Source of the DNA: Prochlorococcus sp. AG-402-P18
GTDB taxonomy: Bacteria; Cyanobacteriota; Cyanobacteriia; PCC-6307; Cyanobiaceae
Assembly: GCA_003216275.1 (NCBI GenBank)
Contig: QCJC01000009.1
Coordinates: 1 to 64,000 of the forward strand
Length of the DNA stretch: 64,000 nucleotides
Reading direction: 5' to 3'
This document shows, in pieces, positions 8,757 to 17,407 of the stretch. The notes below the pieces were generated by a model. That model ran no database searches. It saw only the letters and a list, made by a program, of their open reading frames with translations, and had not been told where the DNA came from. A program made the translations under genes and the position numbers. Numbering within the stretch: position 1 is the first letter of the stretch; each line of letters starts with the position of its first letter.

Positions 8757-10307
8757 GTGGAACCAAAAATCATCCAAACCAATGCTGAATTACAAGATTG
8801 GATTAGGAAAATAAATTCAGCAATCATTTTTGTCCCTACTATGGGAGGCCTTCATCCTGGACACCAATATTTAATTAGAAAGGCAAAAAAGAGTAAACGC
8901 AAAAAATCACAAATTGTTCTCGTAAGTATTTTTGTAAATCCTTTGCAATTTGGAAAGGATGAGGACTTTAAAAAATATCCAAGAAATATTGAAAGAGATG
9001 CTGAATTAGCCTTTAGCGCTGGAGCAGATGCAATTTGGACACCAGTCTATTCTGAAGTTTTCCCTGGAGGAGAAGATTCACATTTTAAAATCCAAGTTCC
9101 TAAAAACTTACATAATCAATTATGTGGTGAGCAGAGACAAGGACATTTTGATGGAGTTGCAACAGTTATTCTTCGACTAATCAAAATTATCAAACCAGAA
9201 ATATTAATTTTAGGAGAAAAAGATTGGCAACAATTAATTATTATTAGAAGATTATTTCAAGAACTATCTATCCCTATCAAAATTAAATCTTTTTCTACCC
9301 AAAGAGATGAAAGTGGATTTGCTTATAGTTCAAGGAATGCTTATCTGAGTAATTCTGAGAGATTAAATGCCCTTTCTTTGCCAAATGCAATGAAAGAAGC
9401 CAAAAATGAATTCGCTCAAGGAAAGTTAATTAATCTAAAAAAAATAGCCTCCAACCTTGAAAGAAACAACCTAAAAATTGAATATATCAAAATTGTAGAT
9501 GCATTTTCATTAAAAGAAAGAGAAAATGTAAATGGTATATGTCTTTTAGCCGCAGCAGTAAAATGTGGCTCATCAAGATTAATTGATCACACTTTTCTTA
9601 TGAAACGAAAACCAATTATTGCAATCGATGGACCAGCTGGTGCTGGTAAAAGTACCGTCACAAAAGAATTTGCTAAGAGGCTTGGATTTATTTATTTGGA
9701 TACAGGTGCAATGTATCGAGCAGTAACTTGGTTCATACAAAGTAAATCTATTGATCCAAGTGATTTGATTGGAATAAAAAATATACTTAAAGATTCAAAA
9801 ATAAGTTTTAAAAACTCAAATTTAGTTGAGCAAAGAATATTTATTAATAATATTGATGTAACAGAGGAAATAAGGTCACCTAAAGTAACCTCTCTAGTTT
9901 CTAGTATCGCCAAACAACATTTTGTTAGAGATTTACTTACGACTCAACAACAATTAATTGGAATTGATGGTGGAATTATTGCGGAAGGAAGAGACATTGG
10001 AACGGCTGTCTTTCCAGATGCAGATGTGAAAATCTTCCTCACAGCCTCTTCAAAAGAAAGGGCAAGTAGAAGATTTATAGATTTACAGAAAAGAGGTTAT
10101 GAATGTTCTAATATTAATGATCTTGAAAAGGAAATCGAAAACAGAGATAAAGAAGATAGTCAAAGAACAATAGCACCTTTAAAAAAAGCCAAGGATGCAA
10201 TAGAAATATTAACTGATGGAATGATTATTGAAGAAGTGTTAGAAGCACTTACTGATATTTTTAGATCCAAAATTCCAGAAGAAGTTTGGCCAACGCCTAA
10301 TCTATAA
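8757..10307 (+). CDS. panC/cmk: Bifunctional pantothenate synthetase / cytidylate kinase
   Basis: One 516-residue polypeptide with two enzymes. Residues 1-275 are pantoate-beta-alanine ligase, with PTMGGLHPGH (HIGH-type ATP site) and SSRNAYLS. From about residue 284 it is CMP/dCMP kinase, starting KPIIAIDGPAGAGKST (P-loop) followed by YLDTGAMYRA and EGRDIGTAVFPDAD. The first half makes pantothenate for coenzyme A; the second phosphorylates CMP. This fusion is a known cyanobacterial arrangement. GTG 8757 is chosen because EPKIIQT aligns with the usual PanC N-terminus; an in-frame TTG at 8742 would add five residues. Its end overlaps the convergent phosphatase gene by 11 bases. Confidence 0.95.
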   Translation: MEPKIIQTNAELQDWIRKINSAIIFVPTMGGLHPGHQYLIRKAKKSKRKKSQIVLVSIFVNPLQFGKDEDFKKYPRNIERDAELAFSAGADAIWTPVYSEVFPGGEDSHFKIQVPKNLHNQLCGEQRQGHFDGVATVILRLIKIIKPEILILGEKDWQQLIIIRRLFQELSIPIKIKSFSTQRDESGFAYSSRNAYLSNSERLNALSLPNAMKEAKNEFAQGKLINLKKIASNLERNNLKIEYIKIVDAFSLKERENVNGICLLAAAVKCGSSRLIDHTFLMKRKPIIAIDGPAGAGKSTVTKEFAKRLGFIYLDTGAMYRAVTWFIQSKSIDPSDLIGIKNILKDSKISFKNSNLVEQRIFINNIDVTEEIRSPKVTSLVSSIAKQHFVRDLLTTQQQLIGIDGGIIAEGRDIGTAVFPDADVKIFLTASSKERASRRFIDLQKRGYECSNINDLEKEIENRDKEDSQRTIAPLKKAKDAIEILTDGMIIEEVLEALTDIFRSKIPEEVWPTPNL

Positions 10308-10770
10308 GAATTTTTATTAGTTCTTCTATAGCATCATCAAGTAAGTCTAGAACTTCATCAAAACCATTTGAACCACCATAATAAGGATCTGGAACTTCAT
10401 TTAATTGAGAATCTTGAGAATAACTAAGAATAAGTTTTATTTTTTTGTTAGCAGGATGTGAACGGTCTTTAATTAATGATCTAACAGCTTGCAAGTTATC
10501 GTTATCCATAACAAGAATATGATCAAACTCATATAAATCATTTTCTTCGATTTGCCTTGATCGACTCGTAAGTTCTATACCTCTTTTTTGGGCGGCTTCA
10601 CGCATTCTTGAGTCTGCAAGATTTCCCACATGCCAACCACCAGTTCCAGCGGAGTCGACAAAAAACAACATTTCTAAATCTCTATCTTTAATTTTGTGCT
10701 TAAAAATACCTTCCGCTGCAGGAGAACGACAAATATTTCCCAAGCAAACAAAAAGAATTTTTTTTACCAT
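10297..10770 (-). CDS. Low-molecular-weight protein tyrosine phosphatase
   Basis: A 157-residue cytosolic phosphatase of the arsenate-reductase-like LMW-PTP family. The P-loop CLGNICRS (Cys9 to Arg15) sits at the N-terminus as usual, and the general acid Asp lies in VPDPYYGG near residue 130. Family members remove phosphate from tyrosine or act on small molecules. In bacteria they are often tied to polysaccharide-export kinases, but no such kinase is in this window. The start codon lies 22 bases past the stop of pebB, on the same strand, so it may be the last gene of the bilin operon's transcript. Confidence 0.9.
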   Translation of the reverse strand: MVKKILFVCLGNICRSPAAEGIFKHKIKDRDLEMLFFVDSAGTGGWHVGNLADSRMREAAQKRGIELTSRSRQIEENDLYEFDHILVMDNDNLQAVRSLIKDRSHPANKKIKLILSYSQDSQLNEVPDPYYGGSNGFDEVLDLLDDAIEELIKILID

Positions 10771-10792
10771 AATTTTTCAAAGCTAGACTTTA

Positions 10793-11566
10793 TTATAAAT
10801 CAAAAAGAATACTATTTATATATCGTTCAGTCCATTGTCTTCCAAAAAATCCTTTTAACATAGATCGTGCAGGATCTTTTTCAGCTCGATAACGCATATA
10901 TTTTTTCTGACCATTTAAAAGCTTTAAAGATCGTTCTTGAGTAATAGTTTTTGAATTACTAACTAACTCCACAAAAAGATTCAAGTAGTCATTAAAAGCA
11001 GGTTTAATTATCTGACTAATTAATTTATTTCCTTCATCACCTAAGGGTATTCTAGACCACAGAAAACATGGAGAAAAGTATTGCTTAGCTTCTGGGGGTA
11101 TATCACCTCCAGGCGGAAGACTAGACTGCCATATAGAATGTATAGGTTTTAACTTATCCCATACATGTTGAGTATGAGTAATATCATTTTTTATAGCAGG
11201 CTGGAGATCCAATGCAATCAAATGGCCATTAGGAAGAGTTACAAAATCAGCTCCAAAAAAAGGCAATTCATAATTATTAAAAGGAGAAATTACTAAATTC
11301 ATAACAGAGGTTATTTCACCAGCGACTAGACAAGCGCATCTTCCTTGTCTAATTTTATCTGTTTTGAAACCCCATGTTTCTAAAATGACTTCTTTAGGCT
11401 TAGAACTTGAGCCAAAAGAAGATTCTCTACAAAGAAATTCATTATCTATTGGATAAGGCCTAGGTTGAAATCTAGAAAAGGCATTAGCTGTACTCTCTAA
11501 AAAATATGACCAACGCCAATTAGAAATTGAGATTGGTTCCAGACTGTTTAATCTTTTACATTTCAT
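10793..11566 (-). CDS. pebB: Phycoerythrobilin:ferredoxin oxidoreductase
   Basis: A 257-residue ferredoxin-dependent bilin reductase that converts 15,16-dihydrobiliverdin to phycoerythrobilin, the second two-electron step after PebA. The family fold is indicated by RQGRCACLVAGEITSVMNLV, FFGADFVTLPNGHLIALDLQP with the conserved Asp, and the C-terminal RYRAEKDPARSMLKGFFG followed by W.ERYI. The gene follows pebA after 23 bases, the standard pebAB arrangement. Prochlorococcus uses phycoerythrobilin for its reduced phycoerythrin; no phycobiliprotein gene is in this window. Confidence 0.95.
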   Translation of the reverse strand: MKCKRLNSLEPISISNWRWSYFLESTANAFSRFQPRPYPIDNEFLCRESSFGSSSKPKEVILETWGFKTDKIRQGRCACLVAGEITSVMNLVISPFNNYELPFFGADFVTLPNGHLIALDLQPAIKNDITHTQHVWDKLKPIHSIWQSSLPPGGDIPPEAKQYFSPCFLWSRIPLGDEGNKLISQIIKPAFNDYLNLFVELVSNSKTITQERSLKLLNGQKKYMRYRAEKDPARSMLKGFFGRQWTERYINSILFDL

Positions 11567-11589
11567 TTGATATCTAAATTAGTATTAAT

Positions 11590-12294
11590 CTATTCCAAGC
11601 ATAGAGGGAATAAAAACTCTTTCAAATACTTTTCTGACCAGTCTTTACCAAAAAAACCAGAGAATAATCCATGAGCAGGGTCTTTTTCAGCACTATATTT
11701 ATCATAATCTATATGAAATAATCTAACTTGTTCAGATTCAATCTTATTATAATTAACTTTAAATAAATTAAAATTTGTCCAATAACATTTAAGAAAAGAG
11801 TTAAATACCTTTGGTAGAATATTTATTGCCTCATAACTTCCACCCTTACAAAATAAAACCCATGGCGAGAAATATTTATCGGGATCATATATATTACTTT
11901 TGATATCAGAGTTAAAATCATTAAAGCACTCCTTCAGACGTTTTAATCCATCAAAATATCTATCAAAATATTCTTGCTCTTGTACAAGAGGTTGAAAATC
12001 AAGAATAGCAACTAACTTTTGTTTTTTTTCAAACCATAAAAGATCGATACCCATAATTGGAATATCATTTTGAAATTGAGGATAAGCAACTGAATTCAAC
12101 ACTTGAAGACGATCCCCCGCATCAAGTCTTGTAACCCTCCATCTTCGAAATCCAGGAACATCCCATAACCAACTGTTAACTTTACAATTCCCAGTTTTAG
12201 AAACACATTCACTAAATTCTTGTGGCACAAACATATCCTTACCGCCATGATCAAGAATGTTTTTATTCAACTCATTCAAAAGATCATCAAACAT
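11590..12294 (-). CDS. pebA: 15,16-dihydrobiliverdin:ferredoxin oxidoreductase
   Basis: A 234-residue ferredoxin-dependent bilin reductase that reduces biliverdin IX-alpha at C15-C16. Characteristic pieces are SWLWDVPGFRRWRVTRLDAG, the catalytic-region GIDLLWFEKKQKLVAILDFQP with its conserved Asp, the PWVLFCKGG segment and the C-terminal YSAEKDPAHGLFSGFFG. It shares the AEKDPA...GFFG ending with PebB, as paralogs of one fold. It lies 160 bases after ho1 and 23 before pebB. PebA is thought to channel its product to PebB, which fits their adjacency. Confidence 0.95.
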   Translation of the reverse strand: MFDDLLNELNKNILDHGGKDMFVPQEFSECVSKTGNCKVNSWLWDVPGFRRWRVTRLDAGDRLQVLNSVAYPQFQNDIPIMGIDLLWFEKKQKLVAILDFQPLVQEQEYFDRYFDGLKRLKECFNDFNSDIKSNIYDPDKYFSPWVLFCKGGSYEAINILPKVFNSFLKCYWTNFNLFKVNYNKIESEQVRLFHIDYDKYSAEKDPAHGLFSGFFGKDWSEKYLKEFLFPLCLE

Positions 12295-12454
12295 CTACGC
12301 TGATCTCCTTAGAGCTTTTAAGCTTGAATTCTCCTTTGAAGAAATTAAATCAGCTAAAAAGATCAAAATAAAAAGTTTTAGTTGTAAAGTCAGATTTATC
12401 TTAGTAGATACTGAATATAAAAAAACAATAGTTCAGAATAAAATATGTATTTGA

Positions 12455-13162
12455 TTACTCTGTACTACCTTTACGCTTTTTACTTGCAAAAAATCTAAAT
12501 AAAACCTTTCCTATAGCAGCAATTAAATTTCCTTCCAATTCATTAAAGATATCCATATTATATTTAAAAGATTTATTCGCCTCCTCAACGATTGAATCAG
12601 CTATTTTTTGATCAATAGGAAGACTATCCAATGTATTTCGATACTTAGTTTTAAATTCTTTCTCATCTTTTATATTCTCAAAAATATAAAAACTAAGTCC
12701 CTCATCATCCTGAAGATTCATTGCTTTTTTAGTAATATTTTTCAAAAGCTGCCCACCTGATAAATCACCTATGTATCTACTGTAATGATGTCCAATTAAA
12801 AGTTCCGGATTAGAGATTGCTATTTCCCTAATTCTTGCTTCATAAGCCAGCGCAGGCTTAGAAGGCCTTACCAATTCAGACCAATTCGTCCCAAAATAAA
12901 ACAACAAATCTTGTTCTAATTTTTCCTTACGAAAAAGTTCTTTAAACCCTATTGGGGAAATTATGGGATGAGACTTTTCACAAAGCTTTTCCAACTCGTC
13001 CTCCATTGCAGAGTATACAAAATATAAATCTGCTAATAAATTTCTATATGAGGACTTGTCAACGACTCCCTTAAGAAAACAACTTATAAAACCAGTATTT
13101 TCAGCCATCGTATGAGACTTTTTAGTCCCTTCACGAAGTTGCCTAGCTAAGGCTACTGCCAT
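12455..13162 (-). CDS. ho1: Heme oxygenase
   Basis: A 235-residue biliverdin-forming heme oxygenase. His17, in LREGTKKSHTMAE, is the proximal heme ligand, and the distal helix glycines lie in YSRYIGDLSGGQLL. It opens heme to biliverdin IX-alpha, CO and iron with electrons from ferredoxin, supplying substrate to PebA. The gene heads the ho1-pebA-pebB group on the minus strand. The 160-base gap before pebA could hold a second promoter. It is divergent from icd with 79 bases between the two starts. Confidence 0.95.
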   Translation of the reverse strand: MAVALARQLREGTKKSHTMAENTGFISCFLKGVVDKSSYRNLLADLYFVYSAMEDELEKLCEKSHPIISPIGFKELFRKEKLEQDLLFYFGTNWSELVRPSKPALAYEARIREIAISNPELLIGHHYSRYIGDLSGGQLLKNITKKAMNLQDDEGLSFYIFENIKDEKEFKTKYRNTLDSLPIDQKIADSIVEEANKSFKYNMDIFNELEGNLIAAIGKVLFRFFASKKRKGSTE

Positions 13163-13241
13163 GAGTTCAAAATCATTTAATCAAAACTTACCACTTAGAC
13201 ATAGGCTCATGATGTGATCTTTTAATCGTTGGATAAAAATT

Positions 13242-14666
13242 ATGGCAAATTTTGAAAAGCTCACTGCCCCAACACAGGGGAAATCGATTAGTTTTATGAA
13301 TGGAAGCCCAGTTGTTCCAGATCATCCAATTATTCCATTTATTCGAGGAGACGGAACAGGAATAGATATTTGGCCTGCAACACAACTAGTTATTGATAAA
13401 GCTATTGAAAAAGCTTATGGAAATCATCGATCAATTGAATGGTTTAAGATCTATGCAGGTGATGAAGCATGCGATTTATATGGAACATACCAATACTTGC
13501 CAAACGATACTCTTGAAGCAATACGAACGTATGGGATAGCAATCAAAGGACCTTTAACCACTCCTATAGGAGGAGGGATTAGATCTTTGAACGTATCTCT
13601 CAGACAAATCTTTGATCTATACTCATGTGTAAGGCCTTGCAAGTATTACAAAGGCACTCCAAGTCCTCATAAAAAACCACAAGACTTAGATGTAATTGTC
13701 TACAGAGAGAATACTGAAGATATTTATATGGGAATCGAATGGGAATCAGATGATCCCGAATGTATCAAATTAATTAATCAACTAAATAATGAAATAATTC
13801 CTGCCAGTCAAAAACTAAAAAACAGGTCGATTCCTGTGGGAGCAGGCATAGGAATTAAACCTGTTAGCAAAAATGGTAGTCAAAGGCATATCAGACGAGC
13901 AATTAAACATGCACTCAAGCTTGAGGGGCACAAAAGACATGTGACCTTAGTTCACAAGGGGAACATCATGAAATTTACAGAAGGAGCTTTTAGAGATTGG
14001 GGTTACGAATTAGCAACTACAGAATTTAGAGATGTCTGCATAACGGAAAGAGAAAGCTGGATCTTAGATAATGCAGCAAAAAACCCTTCCATCTCCCACC
14101 AAGAGAATGCTGAGTTAATTGATCCTGGTTATTCATCTTTAACAGAAGAAAAAAAGAAAGCTATTTGTGATGAAGTTTGTTCAGTTCTTACAACCATTGG
14201 GGGTACTCATGGCAATGGGAAATGGAAAGATATGGTTATGGTTGACGACCGAATAGCAGACAGTATTTTCCAACAAATTCAAACTAGACCTCAGGAATAT
14301 TCAATCCTTGCAACCCTAAATTTAAATGGTGACTATATATCAGATGCGGCTGCTGCAATTGTAGGTGGACTAGGTATGGCACCTGGAGCAAACATCGGAG
14401 ATCAGGCTGCTATCTTTGAAGCAACTCATGGAACAGCTCCAAAGCATGCAGGCTTGGATAGAATCAATCCAGGATCAGTAATCCTAAGTGGCGTAATGAT
14501 GCTTGAATATTTAGGTTGGAATGAGGCAGCAAAGTTAATTACAAATGGATTAAGTAAATCCATTTCAGATAAAAAAGTTACTTACGATCTTGCACGTTTA
14601 ATGGAACCAAGCGTAGAGCCTCTTAGTTGTAGTGATTTTGCTAAATCAATTATTGAAAGATTTTAA
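13242..14666 (+). CDS. icd: NADP-dependent isocitrate dehydrogenase
   Basis: A 474-residue enzyme that oxidises isocitrate to 2-oxoglutarate, the carbon skeleton for ammonium assimilation in an organism with an incomplete classical TCA cycle. Seen in sequence: FIRGDGTGIDIWPA near the N-terminus, the substrate loop RSLNVSLRQIFDLYSCVRP, VYRENTEDIYMGIEW, the catalytic VHKGNIMKFTEGAFRDWGY, and GDYISDAAAAIVGGLGMAPGAN followed by EATHGTAPKHAG at the cofactor site. Length is standard for the cyanobacterial form (about 475). It converges with the acid-sugar-kinase-like gene 31 bases downstream. Confidence 0.96.
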   Translation: MANFEKLTAPTQGKSISFMNGSPVVPDHPIIPFIRGDGTGIDIWPATQLVIDKAIEKAYGNHRSIEWFKIYAGDEACDLYGTYQYLPNDTLEAIRTYGIAIKGPLTTPIGGGIRSLNVSLRQIFDLYSCVRPCKYYKGTPSPHKKPQDLDVIVYRENTEDIYMGIEWESDDPECIKLINQLNNEIIPASQKLKNRSIPVGAGIGIKPVSKNGSQRHIRRAIKHALKLEGHKRHVTLVHKGNIMKFTEGAFRDWGYELATTEFRDVCITERESWILDNAAKNPSISHQENAELIDPGYSSLTEEKKKAICDEVCSVLTTIGGTHGNGKWKDMVMVDDRIADSIFQQIQTRPQEYSILATLNLNGDYISDAAAAIVGGLGMAPGANIGDQAAIFEATHGTAPKHAGLDRINPGSVILSGVMMLEYLGWNEAAKLITNGLSKSISDKKVTYDLARLMEPSVEPLSCSDFAKSIIERF

Positions 14667-14697
14667 ATAAGACTTATTTTACAGCTTTAAGCCTTTA

Positions 14698-16047
14698 CTA
14701 ATAAAACTCCATCAATTTATAAGATTCTAATAATGTTTTTTTATTTCCTAAATTCCCTGGAAATGTTATTACAGGCAAATTATTATTTTTAGAAATACAT
14801 TGGACTATTGATAATCCTGGTAATATTTGACCTTTTAAATTGACTTGATTAAGCTTCAATCCTTTTTGCAGTAAAAGTTGAGTTGTAATACCCCCTTTAC
14901 TAATAATATAGCCCAACTTGCTAGTTATTTGTCCAACTAAAATTGCCATGAACTCAGCCAAGAAAAGTCCAAAATTCATTCTTTCTGAATTAGACGAAAA
15001 CTGAATTTCTTCTCTAGTTGTATATACAACAGGTACTTTTTTATTATCTAAAATCGTTTCTATTTTAGATAATAAAACACTTTCTAACTCTGAAATCAAC
15101 TGCTGACATTCTTCTAAAATAAAAATATCTGCTAGTTTACTGACTGGTATTTCCAAACCTTCACAGGAATTATCTTTAAGCAAAATCTCTAATTGAGCGG
15201 TAGCTAATTGAACATGAGAACCAACTATTATCAGCCCTGGCTTATACTTGAAATCAGCAGTTTTAGATTTTAAAGATACTAAGTCGGAAGTTGTTTTAGT
15301 ACTTGGAGGCAACCCTGATAAAGAGTTTATGAAACTTGCTGCAGTTCTAAAAAGAAATCTTTTCTCTTTAGAAACTATTTTGATTGCTTTAGCTAAGATT
15401 TTTAAGTGGTCAGATAATTTAGCATCAACAATTACAGAAATGTTATTTTCTAATTTAGATAAAAAAGTTAAAAGCAACTCAAAACCATCCTCATCATAAA
15501 GAGCTATATCTAATTGTTTAATATCTAAGTGCAAGATATTTTTTAATTCAATCTTTCCAAAACTTTTTTCTTCAATCCATTGAGCTAAATTACTAGTAGA
15601 AAAACCAAAAAGTTTATCGCGTCCAAAATCAGTCTCATGGACTGGTATTCCATTTAAATAATGAATACCATCTTCTGTAGTTCTTCCACCTTCAAGAAAA
15701 GCTGGAATATGAAATGTTGCATCAAATGGTCCTAGCTCTTCAGCAATAGTTGCAGGCTCTAAAACGCCATGACCACGTAATGTTGAATCACCTCTACTTA
15801 TATAGAAATAGTCATCTTTTGAATATCCTTCTCTTAAGAAAAAATTTTTAAGTGCTAAACATATTTCTATAATTTTCTTTTCTGCCAAAGCAGAAGATAA
15901 AGATCTTGTATTAGCAAGGATAAATATTAATTGCGAGTGCTCTCTAAACGCTGCTTCTAGACTCTTCTCATCCCAATTTAATAATAATGGACATCCATAA
16001 ACAGTTTGGGATCCTGTTGGATCATCGTCAAAAATAATTATTTTCAT
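14698..16047 (-). CDS. Four-carbon acid sugar kinase family protein (OtnK/DtnK-like)
   Basis: A 449-residue protein of the DUF1537-derived four-carbon acid sugar kinase family. The N-terminal domain opens IIIFDDDPTGSQT, the family's DDPTG signature, and contains YISRGDSTLRGHG. The C-terminal domain has SKGGITTQLLLQKG and ITFPGNLGN, matching the ATP-site GG-x-T and the late KxGNFG-type block. Characterised members phosphorylate D-threonate, D-erythronate or 2-oxo-tetronate. It follows the FMN hydroxy-acid oxidase by 34 bases on the same strand, so the pair may act on one compound. The substrate is not determinable here. Confidence 0.8.
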   Translation of the reverse strand: MKIIIFDDDPTGSQTVYGCPLLLNWDEKSLEAAFREHSQLIFILANTRSLSSALAEKKIIEICLALKNFFLREGYSKDDYFYISRGDSTLRGHGVLEPATIAEELGPFDATFHIPAFLEGGRTTEDGIHYLNGIPVHETDFGRDKLFGFSTSNLAQWIEEKSFGKIELKNILHLDIKQLDIALYDEDGFELLLTFLSKLENNISVIVDAKLSDHLKILAKAIKIVSKEKRFLFRTAASFINSLSGLPPSTKTTSDLVSLKSKTADFKYKPGLIIVGSHVQLATAQLEILLKDNSCEGLEIPVSKLADIFILEECQQLISELESVLLSKIETILDNKKVPVVYTTREEIQFSSNSERMNFGLFLAEFMAILVGQITSKLGYIISKGGITTQLLLQKGLKLNQVNLKGQILPGLSIVQCISKNNNLPVITFPGNLGNKKTLLESYKLMEFY

Positions 16048-16081
16048 AAAAGATTAATCTATTTTTTTAATCAACTATTTA

Positions 16082-17260
16082 TTAAAACCTCTCCCAACTC
16101 TCAGGAATTTGAATATAAGATTTATTTAAATCGGAAATAGATCCACAACCCAATAATTTCATCGTTCTAACTATATCTGTTTGAAGTATTTCTATGGCTC
16201 TGGCGACACCCTTACCTCCTGCAGCCGCAAGTCCATAAGCATATGCTCTACCTATTAAAACCCCCTTAGCACCAAGACATAATGCTTTAACTACATCACT
16301 ACCTCTGCGAATACCTCCATCAAGCAAAACATCTATTTTGCCATCAATTGCAGCTAAGATTTCTGGCAAAACACGTATCGTTGGAGCAACACTATCCAGT
16401 TGCCTGGCACCATGATTAGAAATAACGATGGCATCAGCACCTAGCTCTACAGCTTTTTTAGCATCATCACCAATGTGTATACCCTTAACAATGATTTTTC
16501 CCCCCCACGCCTCACGTATCCATTCAAGATCCTCCCAAGTAACAACAGATTGTTCTAAAGCAGGACCTATTGCCGTATATCCCATAGGTCCATCATCCAG
16601 TTGAACATTTGGAAAACTCATTAACCCTCCATCACTTAACCATTGAGTCAACCAACATGGTTTAACTAACATTTGAGGAATAAAAGGAAGCATCTCAAAA
16701 GGATTTCTCGACAAAAGTTGTTGTGTTCCCGCTCTAATATCTCTTTCCCTTAAACCAGATACAGGAGTATCAATCGTGACAACTATTGCCGAGAATCCAG
16801 CGATTTTGGCTCTTTCTATTGTTTTCAATGCAACTTCTTTGCCACCAAGTAAATAAAGCTGATACCAAGCTGGTCCATCTGTCGCAGCTTTCACATTTTC
16901 CAACAAACAACCTGAGAGGGTTGACAATGTATATCCAGTTCCAGCTTTTCCTGCTTCCCTAGCAGCAACCACCTCTCCTTGGGGATAAAACATTCTGCTA
17001 CTCCCTACTGGCCCGAGCAAGAAAGGAAGTTTAAAGCTCTGATCCAGGACGGATATTCCAAGATCACAGGCTGGGACAGAGACTGCACATCTAGGCCTAA
17101 ATAAAATTTCATTGTATGCACTGCAATTTTGGGCAAGTGTTTGCTCTCTATCTGCACCGCTATCTATATAGTTAAAAACCATGCTAGGTAGACGATTTTT
17201 AGCCCTAGTCCTAAGGTCATCGATATTAACTACACCTGGCGAAGAAACATCTGCTCCCAT
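16082..17260 (-). CDS. FMN-dependent alpha-hydroxy-acid oxidase/dehydrogenase
   Basis: A 392-residue TIM-barrel flavoprotein of the lactate/glycolate/mandelate oxidase family, oxidising a 2-hydroxy acid to the 2-oxo acid. Family residues visible: FNYIDSGADRE near the N-terminus, the FMN-site PVGSSRMFYPQGE, TLSTLSG, YQLYL, IVVTIDTPVSG, IIVKGIHIGDDA with its Lys, the catalytic His-Arg in ISNHGARQLD, LDGGIRRGSDVVKALCLGA and LIGRAYAYGLAA. I start at ATG 17260 (GADVSSPG); an upstream ATG would add a hydrophobic 14-residue piece unlike the family. Whether glycolate, lactate or another acid is used cannot be decided by eye. Confidence 0.88.
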   Translation of the reverse strand: MGADVSSPGVVNIDDLRTRAKNRLPSMVFNYIDSGADREQTLAQNCSAYNEILFRPRCAVSVPACDLGISVLDQSFKLPFLLGPVGSSRMFYPQGEVVAAREAGKAGTGYTLSTLSGCLLENVKAATDGPAWYQLYLLGGKEVALKTIERAKIAGFSAIVVTIDTPVSGLRERDIRAGTQQLLSRNPFEMLPFIPQMLVKPCWLTQWLSDGGLMSFPNVQLDDGPMGYTAIGPALEQSVVTWEDLEWIREAWGGKIIVKGIHIGDDAKKAVELGADAIVISNHGARQLDSVAPTIRVLPEILAAIDGKIDVLLDGGIRRGSDVVKALCLGAKGVLIGRAYAYGLAAAGGKGVARAIEILQTDIVRTMKLLGCGSISDLNKSYIQIPESWERF

Positions 17261-17407
17261 AATTATTATTATAAATTTATGAATTACGAATCTATAATAC
17301 AACGATCATAGGTACCAGAACAACAAAATATTGAAATATTCATTATTTTAAAAGCTATAAATAGAGTTTAATTAATTACAAACTATACTTCCATAAAAAT
17401 CAAATAA

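Noticed and set aside
12257-12454. Plus-strand 65-codon frame between pebA and ho1
   Set aside because: It overlaps the start of pebA, is low in complexity and has no family-like features; the spacer is better read as regulatory.
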